This document shows positions 55,925 through 64,000 of a stretch of DNA of 64,000 bases, in pieces. Source of the DNA: Achatina immaculata (taxonomy: Eukaryota; Mollusca; Gastropoda; Stylommatophora; Achatinidae); the NCBI GenBank assembly GCA_009760885.1, contig CM019696.1, positions 44,291,358 to 44,355,357 of the forward strand, given 5' to 3'. Position numbers and translations under genes: made by a program. Each line of letters starts with the position of its first letter. Position 1 is the first letter of the stretch. Under the pieces are notes generated by a model. The model was not told the origin of the DNA and did no database searches. It saw only the letters and a list, made by a program, of their open reading frames with translations.

Positions 55925-56845
55925 GAAAGATCATCATCTGTGCACTCCGGACAGATCTATAGGTGCTCTGGTCTCCTCTTCAGTAACTCCTTCAGCATTA
56001 TGTAACTGACTACATCCTTTCTTTGTTGGTTGACCATCTGTCTGGAGCTCTTGATGATTTGTTCGTTTTTCACCCCCAACTTCTTCATTCTTGACCACGA
56101 CACTGACCCACAGTTGTAAGTAAACTTCTTCATTCTTGACCACAACACTGACCCACAGTTGTAAGTAAACTTCTTCATTCTTGACCACGACACTGATCCA
56201 CAGTTGTAAGTAAACTTCTTCATTCTTGACCACGACACTGATCCACAGTTGTAAGTAAACTTCTTCATTCTTGACCACAACACTGACCCACAGTTGTAAG
56301 TAAACTTCTTCATTCTTGACCACAACACTGACCCACAGTTGTAAGTAAACTTCTTCATTCTTGACCACAACACTGACCCACAGTTGTAAGTAAACTTCTT
56401 CATTCTTGACCACGACACTGACCCACAGTTGTAAGTAAACCTCTTCATTCTTGACCACAACACTGACCCACAGTTGTAAGTAAAGTCCTTCATTCTTGAC
56501 CACAACACTGACCCACAGTTGTAAGTAAAGTCCTTCATTCTTGACCACGACACTGACTCACAATTGTAAGTAAAGTCCTTCATTCTTGACCACGACACTG
56601 ACCCACAGTTGTAAGTAAACTTCTTCATTCTTGACCACGAGACTGACCCACAGTTGTAAGTAAAGTCCTTTGTTCCACCAGCTTCTCTTATAGCACTGAT
56701 GTTGTCTGCTAGATCCAACGCCTGCCCTTCCTCCATGACAGCTAATCCAGTCACGTGATCTGCTCTTTTATTTATCTTGACACCTACGTGGCTTGGTACA
56801 TAAATGAAGGTCAGTCCATGGATCTTAGACAAGGGCAGGGGTTCG
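55925..56845 (-). mobile_element. LINE RNase H tail with an internal 45-bp minisatellite
   Basis: A continuous minus-strand frame (55957-56832, 291 codons) begins in an RNase H C-terminus (TFIYVPSHVGVKINKRADHV with the last catalytic Asp, GLAVMEEGQALDLADNISAI), passes through about 12 in-frame 15-residue repeats (FTYNCGSVSWSRMKK) and ends in LGVKNEQIIKSSRQMVNQQR to a stop; shortly after, PECTDDD can be read. It is the second copy of the LINE family at 48786-49860. The frame stays open because 45 is a multiple of three. The rest of the LINE is missing. Confidence 0.82.
56085..56668. repeat. 45-bp minisatellite, about 13 copies
   Basis: Plus-strand units contain CTTCATTCTTGACCACGACA and CTGACCCACAGTTGTAAGTA. 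Variants are GACAC/AACAC and AAACTTC/AAAGTCC. The unit core matches the LINE sequence directly to its side and the 27-bp array at 49 kb. Confidence 0.96.
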
Positions 56846-56889
56846 AATCAGCTTCAATTTTCTTCCCTGGGCTTCTTTCCCTGGACAGA

Positions 56890-57325
56890 ACAAGTAACTG
56901 ATGGAGAATGTTTGGGAAGAGCTGGAGAGACAAAAATTCTTGTCCAGAAAATAAGAGAGAAACAATGTACTTTCATAGGTCATGCAATGAGAAGAGGGGG
57001 CATTGACAATATTATAACAACAGGAAAACTAGAAGGAAGAAGAGCCAGATTTTGTATTTGAATTTGAAATGAAAGATCTGATTGTTTCCTACCCTAACGA
57101 TGTCTTGACCACGCGCTCGTCATTAACAGCAGAATCCCGTGGAAAATCTGGGCCTTAACGCTGACACAGTTTTCCTACACCAAGAGAAATGATACGGGAC
57201 AGTCTGACGGGATGGTGTAAGAGGAGATCACCAACTGAGCTGAAGGCCTGCATGAAGGATCAGGTACTCTGGTGAAACATAAGACAACGACACTTGGTAC
57301 GGCACTTGATGATGATGATGATGAG
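56890..57325 (+). mobile_element. RTE-type LINE 3' end (first family) with a foreign insert
   Basis: Readings: TDGECLGRAGETKILVQKIR, KQCTFIGHAMRRGGIDN, TGKLEGRRAR, then about 135 unrelated bp (57047-57181), then RSPTELKACMKDQVLW in another frame and a (GAT)n tail. It closely matches the 3' end of the copy at 7820-8930. Confidence 0.82.
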
Positions 57326-57330
57326 GCTTC

Positions 57331-58103
57331 TTGTTGTTAGTAGATGACGATGACGAACGAGGATGATGGAAAGCAGATGAACAACATTTAAAACAAGACC
57401 TGGTCATTAGTGTACCGACACGCAAGTCATCAGAAAAGTGGTTGGAGTTTTTTGGTTTTTTTTTGTTTTAGCTGCACTGTCTTTATCTCCCTGGCCACAT
57501 CCTTGCGTGTACAAAGAATCTTTCGCTTGGCTGGTTCTAATTCTTCCACCGCTCCCCACCCCCCACTAGTTCTTCCCAAAGCCCATTTTAGGCAGCCCTA
57601 CACCGACACTAGAACTGATCTTCTGTACCTTATTCCTCGCACTTTGTCCGCCCTGTACAAGCCTTTTGTAATCGGACACTGTATAAAATCGTATAAATGT
57701 CATTACTTACGCCCTACAAGTAAAAATCGATACCACCCATGTGCTCAGTATGTCCAGAATGTCTCTTACTAAACAAAAACGAGTTGAGAGATTCGCCCGG
57801 GCAAGATGTAATACACGTGCTAGCAGATGCCACAAAGTTGACCATGGCTGCAGATTTGGAGTAGGAAGGAAGAATGTATGTAGAGTGATAATCGCAGTGA
57901 GTAGAACTGTATTGTGTGTGTGAAAGGGTCGGGGTGTGTATGTGTGTTATGTGTGTATGTGTGTACAGAAATGTACTGTGATCAAAGTGGGAGTGGAAAT
58001 CAAAGATCAGCAACAGATGACAGAGTGGACGGTTGGACGACCCTAGTCGCCACAAATGACTGGTGACGTGAACAGTAGAGTTCCTGGTCCTATAACTAGC
58101 TTA
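57331..58103. other. unique spacer
   Basis: Frames of 113 (-) and 120 (+) codons overlap here without resembling known proteins. A TGTG-rich stretch lies near 57910-57966. Confidence 0.5.
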
Positions 58104-58250
58104 TGTTGGTCACCCTCTTCTCATATGTTGGTCACCCTCTACTCTTATGTTGGTCACCCTCTATTCTTATGTTGGCCACCCTCTACTCTTATGTTGGTCA
58201 CCCTCCACTCTTATGTTGGTCACCTTCTGCTCCTATGTTGGTCACCCTGT
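58104..58250. repeat. 22-bp minisatellite, about 6.5 copies
   Basis: The unit is TATGTTGGTCACCCTCTACT plus CT. Confidence 0.95.
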
Positions 58251-58345
58251 ACTGTAGGTTCCCACAACGTGTACTAGTTTTTCTGATGAAATGCTTTGTC
58301 TATGTTCTTTTCCAAGGTCTAGCCATATAATACTGTGTTTTATCT

Positions 58346-60292
58346 ACTGTGCGAAAGCCTCTTTGTTTCCTATTTGTAAAAATGTTTGATGAACAATGGA
58401 ATATGCTGAAAAACTCTATTCAGCGAACATCTATCGAAATCCTACCTCCAAATAAAAAACACACTAAACAGAGGTGGATGACAGAAGAAATTTTGCAACT
58501 AATGGATCAGAGAAGAAATCTTAAGGAAGATAAAGATGACAAAATAAATAAAAAAATAAGACACAAATGCAATAAAATTGAGGACGAGTGGCTAAATAAG
58601 AAATGTAATGAAATAGAGACACGCCATCATGGAAACACAAAAGATATGTACAAACAAATAAAGGAGCTAACAAACAAAAGAACATACCACAAGACTGGTT
58701 GCCTGAAGTCAAAGGAAGGGCATACAATAATGGACAGAGATAAAATAATGGCACGATGGAGCGAATACATTAGAGAACTCTATGAGGACAACAGAGGCAA
58801 AATAGATAAACGAAATAATAATGAAGGGCCTCCCATATTAAAAGCAGAAATGGAAGAAGCCATCAAACACGTGAAAAACAACAAAGCACTAAGATCAGAT
58901 AAAATCACCAAGGAAGAATTGGAAGCATTAGGAGAGCTTGGTATAGAAATAATTACCAAATTGTTGAATGACATCTATAACAGTAACTATGTCCCATCAG
59001 ACCTGTTGCAATCAATTTTCTCATTGCCCTACCAAAGAAACAAGGTGCAGTTGAATGTGAAGACAATCGAACTATTAGTCTTACGAGCCATGTTACCAAA
59101 ATCCTACTTCGTATTGTCATGAGAAGAGTCAGGGACAAAATAAAACCAGAAATCGCTGAAGAACAGTGTGGCTTCGTCGAAGGAAAAGGTACAAGTGATG
59201 CCATATTTATAATAATAACATTGATGGAGAGATCAATAGAAGTAAAGATGGACCTATACTTATGCTTCATAGACTACTGTAAAGCATTTGATAAAGCGAG
59301 ACACACAGAAATTATAAGAATGCTGGAAGACATCAACATAGATGGGAAAGATTTGAAACTTATCAAAAACACATACTGGCAGCAATCAGCAGCACTGAAG
59401 GTTGAGAACCAAATAAGAGATTCCAAGACATAAAATTGGTAGTGAAACAAGAATGCGTTTTATCTCCTGACCTCTTCTCCTTGTACAGCGAAAACATAAT
59501 GAGAAATATAGAGAACATGTCAGGAATATCAATTGGCGGGAACAACCTTAACAACTTAAGATATGCAGACGACACAGTTCTGATTGCTAAAAGTGAGGGG
59601 AGCTACAGGCTCTTCTGGACATCGTGGTTTGTGAAAGTAAAATTAAAGATCTCAGCCTGAAGTGATGGTCATCTCAAAGAAAAGAATACCACCAAAATGT
59701 AGCATTACTATCGATGGCACAGAACTGAAACAAGTTGATAGATTCAAGTACTTAGGTATAATTATAACAGCTGATGGGAAATGTCACAACGAAATAAAAA
59801 AGCAGACGTGCTCAGGCCAAGTCAGCATTCCAGACAATGAGACACATCTTCTGCAACAGATCCATATCAGTGGAAACAAGATTCCGAGTACTTAAATTTT
59901 GTTTTATGGGTGTGAAGCATGATCTATGAATAAGAGAGTACAGCAAGAAATACAGGCCATGGAGATGTGATTTATAAGAAGGATGTTGAAGGTACCATGG
60001 ACAGCCAAGAAAACCAATGAAGAAGTCTTAATAGAGGCCGGAGTTAGAAAGCAAATTATAGCAAAGACCAGAGGCAGACAAGCGAGATTTATAAGACATT
60101 TCCTGAGAAGAGGAAAACTGAAGCACACTGTGGTAACTGGAAAAATTGAGGGAAGAAGAGACAGAGGAAGACAGAGAGAGAAGTTACTGGATGAGCTGTC
60201 AGTGTGGCTAGGAAGAAAGTCGTCGGCGGATCTCATAATCAAGTCTAAAGACAGGGATCGCCTACGTCACGCGGCATTTGACTGATTGTAAA
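58346..60292 (+). mobile_element. RTE-type LINE (first family), most complete copy
   Basis: Starts before RT (FDEQWNMLKNSIQRTSIEIL) and runs to the 3' end. In order: MYKQIKELTNKRTYHKTGCL, YIRELYEDNRGKIDKRN, ITKEELEALGELGIEIITKL, VRDKIKPEIAEEQCGFVEGK, FIDYCKAFDKARH (motif A), [29 protein letters not shown] (YADD at 59562-59573), MMVISKKRIPPKCSIT, FKYLGIIITADGKC, MLKVPWTAKKTNEEV, RRDRGRQREKLLDELSVWLG. The endonuclease is missing. At least four frame breaks separate these blocks. Confidence 0.9.
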
Positions 60293-60540
60293 AATGTGTA
60301 GAAACCAGGCATTTGACCGCCTTGTCTGCTCTTTCAACCGATTTCGAACATTATATTACTATCTATTCATCTCCCATCTGTGCACAAGTCACGATATTTA
60401 AAGGTAATGTTTATTTCACTTTTAACTTTTATTTATTTATTTTGTCTACGCATTCGCAAGTGATGTAAACTGTGGTATTTACATTTTGTGACAGCTAAAT
60501 TATTACTGCAGCCTAAAACGGGCAGAAAAAAAAGGGAGGG
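60293..60540. other. unique spacer
   Basis: AT-rich, nothing recognised. Confidence 0.6.
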
Positions 60541-60890
60541 GGTAAAATCCTGTTTCCGTGCCATTAAGGCATATTGGGGAACACGGTGTTAGGCCCATAT
60601 TTTCCATGACCTTCGGCACATGAAAGTGTGATATGGTCAGTATCACGCCTGGCCGCTTTACCTTCCCAGATTTCTCTGGTATCCATTTTTATAAGCCGTG
60701 TCGACCCCGAAGCCTTTTTGGTGTGTACCAGAAAAAATCCCACAGCTGGGACTGAACCCGGTACCACCAGATTAGTAAACCGAGCGCCTAACCACTCAGC
60801 TAACCACTCAGCTAACCACCCGGCTAACCACTTAGCTAACCACTCGGCTAACCACTCGGCTAACCACTCAGCTAACAAGGCCGCTCAAAC
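60541..60890 (-). mobile_element. tRNA-derived SINE with an amplified A box
   Basis: Read on the minus strand from 60890: a tRNA-like head with an A-box word TAGCTGAGTGG, then GCGCTCGGTTTACTAATC and the B-box-like GGGTTCAGTCCC (about 60748-60759), followed by about 200 bp of SINE body (CCAGAGAAATCTGGGAAGG, TGATACTGACCATATCACAC). The A-box word is repeated in tandem at 60790-60876. SINEs are transcribed by RNA polymerase III and moved by LINE enzymes. The tRNA of origin is not certain. Confidence 0.7.
60790..60876. repeat. 12-bp repeat of the SINE A box, about 7 copies
   Basis: The unit is AACCACTCAGCT (minus strand AGCTGAGTGGTT) with CGGCT and TAGCT variants. Confidence 0.93.
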
Positions 60891-61429
60891 AAAACAAAAC
60901 AAAACAAAAACGGATTCTGGTTCTGGAAGATTCTGATGTTCGATTGTGTACTTTGTATGGACCAGCCCAACACGTGGTGGACGCCTGTACGCGCTGTCTC
61001 CGAGTGACTCAGTCTTCCAGACAAAAACAGTCTGGACTCCAAAAAATCTAAGATAATATCGATCACTAAATTACAGCGAATTAAGTGAGCATTAGAGAAG
61101 CTGTTACTGCAGATTTTGTTGTAGATTATAATTAACGAGTATGTAAGCATATGTAAGCGTATGTAAGCCTGTGTAATTGGAGCTTATATTTTGTCAGGAA
61201 TGGTTAAGACGACGTGTAACATGAGCAGCTGACGCAGGACCCCCCTGAGAGAAGGTGGGGCCAATTATTAGTTTCTACATTACTCAACCCAGTTTGGAAA
61301 TGGAGGCTGTGTCGCCAGCAGAGGAGTAGTTAGTTGCTCATGGTGTGGTTAATGGTGTCACTGTGATGGATTCACAGTTTATACTTCGTGAGATTGAGAA
61401 GAATTTGCTGTGAAAAGAATGGGTTGATC
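60891..61429. other. unique spacer with (CAAAA)n
   Basis: A short (CAAAA)n run at about 60888-60909, and GTATGTAAGC repeated about three times near 61138-61168. No gene. Confidence 0.6.
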
Positions 61430-61765
61430 TGTTAACCCAGTCAGCCGTGACAAGCCTAACGTGGCTTTACTGTCCAGGGCATGCTGGAACACTTGGCAAT
61501 GATGTGGCAGACAGACTCGCTGGACAGGCAAAAATAAATGGCAGACTGATAATGGACAAGGGGGACATTGCTAAGGCTGCATTGGACAGACTGCGAGAAA
61601 ATGAAGAGCAGGAATGGTAGAACAATGTAGATCTGAAGAGATTGTTGGAGCTAGGATAAATTAAAGGTGCTAGCAGGAAATCTGAACTGTGTAGCAGAAA
61701 ACGCATCGTAAACAACCAACATTTGACAGGAACTATTAGCAAACAACTCTAGGCTGGATGCCGTG
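61430..61765 (+). mobile_element. LINE RNase H fragment
   Basis: Plus-strand reading SLTWLYCPGHAGTLGNDVAD, RLAGQAKINGRLIMDKGDIA, with the last catalytic Asp of RNase H (NDVADRLA), then stops. It is a 3' piece of an I-group-like LINE, related in style to the tails at 48.8 and 56.7 kb. Confidence 0.72.
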
Positions 61766-62129
61766 CCATGCGGTGGGGTATATATGGGGTTGTCCCGAAT
61801 TCAGTGAAGCCAGAGTCTGAATTTTTAACTTTAAAGAACCCAGTTCGTGAGGTAGGAACCGACTTATTTATTTCTCTTCCCAAAGCCCGGAAGTGTCTCA
61901 GCCACCCAGTTGTAGACATGGGTGCCTGGCCACCCTTTTACCTGAGGAAGTAAAAAGTGAACAGCCTGAATGTCAGGTGGAAGAAATGACATATCTCTCC
62001 GGTGATGCCATGGCGACATTGTGTGAAGAATATAACCACAGAGAAATGAAAAACATCCGCTTCATGGACATCTCTTTCCGTCTCCCAAACCAGGGAAATA
62101 TTGAACATAGATCAGCCTATATTGAATAA
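61766..62129. other. unassigned sequence, possibly retroelement-derived
   Basis: A 78-codon plus frame (61893-62129) reads EEVKSEQPECQVEEMTYLSG and later REMKNIRFMDISFRLPNQGN. The mixed composition looks like real former coding sequence, but I do not know the family. It lies between two LINE pieces. Confidence 0.4.
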
Positions 62130-62537
62130 TATCTATGCAAAACTCTCTTGGTAAACTTCTGGAAAATGCAGTGGCTATGCAAATTAGTAACATCCCATAA
62201 TACCACGTAGGCAGTCGTGGAGAATTGTGGGTACAGACAATAAACTGAAGCTTGCCTCTATGCTACACATACTAGGAGCTACAAGCTAGCACGGAGATAT
62301 GTGCTACAATTCTTTGATGTAGCAACTGTTGGAACTTCATATACATCTACTGCTTGTAAAGTGGATCTCTGGCGCTCTGTTTCAAAGAAATGTTATCATG
62401 CGATGTTGTAGTTGGATGTCTGATATAACTACAGCCACACCTGGCTTACCTCACGGCTCGCCCCTATCACCTGTTCTGTTCAATGTGTTCACAGTCAAAA
62501 TCGCTGGAGAAAATATCAGTGGGTTGGGTCGTACACT

Positions 62538-62744
62538 ATCCTACGCTGATGATATTCTAATATATAGACAAGGCAGAGACTATCCTACGCTAATGATATT
62601 CTAATATATAGACAAGGCAGAGACTATCCTACGCTAATGATATTCTAATATATAGACAAGGCAGAGACTATCCTACGCTGATGATATTCTAATATATAGA
62701 CAAGGCAGAGACTATCCTACGCTGATGATATTCTAATATATAGA
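62538..62744. repeat. 44-bp minisatellite of the RT catalytic motif, about 4.7 copies
   Basis: Units contain TCCTACGCTGATGATATTCT and AATATATAGACAAGGCAGAG. The YADD codons occur at 62542, 62586, 62630, 62674 and 62718; in the second and third the first GAT is AAT. Confidence 0.95.
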
Positions 62745-63074
62745 ACATATGTCAGACATAGGCTGGAGGTGATACAAAAGTTGCAAAGAAAGAGCTAGAT
62801 CGATGATTATTATGGTGTAGTGCTCCAGGAGCAGTAATTAACCACGCCAAATTGACTGCAACTTGGCTCTCATTAAATAATCATATACTCAGACAAATAA
62901 AACCACGTCAAAATTAGAGGACAGCACCGTTCGGGGCACCCAGTCGGTGAAGTATTTGTCTGTTACTTTCAATAGCTGTCTTAACTTCAAGGATTATACT
63001 GACAATATCGTAGCTAAAGCAAGGAAAAGTTTGTCGTCAGTCAGGATTATAGCACCAGCAGGTTTGGAGCAATG

Positions 63075-63496
63075 TTCTGTTGTATCAATGATTACACGTT
63101 CTGTTGTATCAATGATTACACCTTCTGTTGTATCAATGATTACACGTTCTGTTGTATCAATGATTACACCTTCTGTTGTATCAATGATTACACTTTCTGT
63201 TGTATCAATGATTACACCTTCTGTTGTATCAATGATTACACGTTCTGTTGTATCAATGATTACACGTTCTGTTGTATCAATGATTACACGTTCTGTTGTA
63301 TCAATGATTACACCTTCTCTTGTATCAATGATTACACCTTCTGTTGTATCAATGATTACACCTTCTGTTGTATCAATGATTACACGTTATGTTGTATCAA
63401 TGATTACACTTTCTGTTGTATCAATGATTACACCTTCTCTTGTATCAATGATTACACCTTCTGTTGTATCAATGATTACACCTTCTGTTGTATCAG
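63075..63496. repeat. 24-bp minisatellite, about 17 copies
   Basis: The unit is TTCTGTTGTATCAATGATTA plus CACG, CACC or CACT. The first copy is continuous with LINE RT sequence. Eight-residue frames (SVVSMITR) on the plus strand are repeat translation. Confidence 0.96.
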
Positions 63497-63594
63497 GGCT
63501 TTGTTCTGTCTGTCCTTGATTAAGGCAACAAAAACCCGACGACTTTAACCCACAGAGAATGAAGTTACGCGCATCAACCTTGCTTCCACACAAA

Positions 63595-63895
63595 ACATAT
63601 TTTGGTATCACACTTTTACTGCAGCGCCTCGTGTACCGTTGCATACTTATAGACTATTTAATAGTATGTGTTATTTCCACTGCAACAAACGTTTCTGTAC
63701 GTCTTACTTCTCATTTGATCTTCTAATACACCTCTCCCACCACTTTAGCCAAATCTCCTCACCATAATACTTTGTCTCTTCTCTCTGATTCTTTGTCCTG
63801 TTTGTGTCTGTATGATGAAGGCTCACACCGAATAGTCACATCGTTGTAAACGTTGTTAAGTAATAAAGCTGTTCCTACTTTTTTTTCCTAGTTTT
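63595..63895 (+). mobile_element. diverged Penelope-like 3' end
   Basis: Contains TATCACACTTTTACTGCAGC, a degraded 3' untranslated part (AAATCTCCTCACCATAATAC) and the terminal GAAGGCTCACACCGAA, TTAAGTAATAAAGCTGTTCC and T run, all matching the Penelope-like ends at 35 and 54 kb. Here the CTGCAG-containing segment comes before the 3' untranslated part instead of after it, as in tandem or circularly permuted Penelope-like copies. Confidence 0.75.
63811..63856 (+). ncRNA. hammerhead-like ribozyme motif, diverged
   Basis: Reads ATGATGA (the best match of the five to the TGANGA part of the core), then GGC-TCACA-CC and GAATAG in place of GAAACG. Probably inactive. Confidence 0.3.
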
Positions 63896-64000
63896 TACCT
63901 AGCCGTGAGGTATTTGCTAGTTTGTCCTTCATGGAGGGAAGGATTCAATCATCCAGAGTTTCTGCTTATTTACAGGTTAGTGAGGACAACATTCCCTACG
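63896..64000. other. unique end of window
   Basis: Nothing recognised. Confidence 0.6.

Larger units (their letters stand above)
62130..63540 (+). mobile_element. LINE reverse transcriptase fragments with two internal arrays
   Basis: Readings in order: SLGKLLENAVAMQIS (RT start), LPHGSPLSPVLFNVFTVKIA, LGRTLSYADDILIYRQGRD (catalytic YADD at 62542-62553), then a 44-bp array of that motif, NHAKLTATWLSLNN-like sequence near 62840-62870, KYLSVTFNSCLNFKDYTDNI, and ARKSLSSVRIIAPAGLEQCS, which runs into a 24-bp array. The order matches an I-group RT. Both arrays are built from the LINE sequence beside them. Confidence 0.8.

Noticed and set aside
60541..60890. A functional tRNA gene
   Set aside because: A- and B-box-like words are present, but the A box is repeated, no cloverleaf closes, and a SINE body follows.

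Overview
The window reads as animal nuclear DNA that is almost all repeats. No host gene, tRNA, rRNA, CRISPR array or bacterial feature could be supported. By hand estimate a little over a third is tandem repeat (more than 45 arrays, units 4 to 65 bp) and about another third is retrotransposon or transposon debris. The retroelements (RTE-type LINEs ending in short GAT/GAA-type tails, an I-group LINE with RNase H, GIY-YIG Penelope-like elements, a tRNA-derived SINE, a Tc1/mariner relative) fit an invertebrate, most likely a mollusc such as a heterobranch gastropod. That placement is an inference from the style of the elements, not a proof.

Layout. 0.5-7.3 kb: a run of micro- and minisatellites (ATGT, 20, 37-40, TCTA/TCTG, 32, 46, 37 and 33 bp units). 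7.6-9.95 kb: a dead Tc1/mariner-like transposon with recognisable TIRs and TA flanks, split by a 1.1 kb RTE LINE that has its own 9-bp target duplication. 10.5-11.2 kb: an RTE-derived composite. 11.4-24.3 kb: more arrays, including a 3.4 kb satellite of 44-bp units (13.86-17.28 kb) with an inner 210-bp higher-order repeat and a LINE insertion. 24.3-26.8 kb: LINE pieces inserted inside a 36-bp array. 28-28.8 kb: a 24-bp array split by another LINE end, with a 72-bp higher-order repeat. 29.8-38.1 kb: two neighbouring, nearly perfect tandem duplications (1744 bp x2 and 1596 bp x2) containing an RTE LINE end and the end of a Penelope-like inverted pair. 38.2-42.1 kb: related 17-bp arrays, one split by a 1.7 kb RTE LINE. 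42.5-46.7 kb: a nearly complete but broken EN-RT-RNase H LINE on the minus strand. 47-55.1 kb: arrays, a LINE tail that contains an array, and a Penelope-like insertion inside a 30-bp array. 55.9-63.5 kb: LINE fragments that themselves contain minisatellites, a 2 kb RTE copy, and a SINE whose A box is repeated about seven times. 63.6-63.9 kb: a diverged Penelope-like end.

The main pattern is two-way traffic between retroelements and tandem repeats. Retroelements have landed inside existing arrays at least five times. In the other direction, short pieces of retroelement sequence (the RNase H tail, the YADD catalytic motif, the end of an RT domain, the pol III A box) have been amplified in place into new arrays. 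The clearest case is two LINE copies on opposite strands whose same roughly 23-bp segment was amplified separately, once as a 27-bp unit and once as a 45-bp unit. All transposable-element reading frames seen are broken, so nothing here looks autonomously active.
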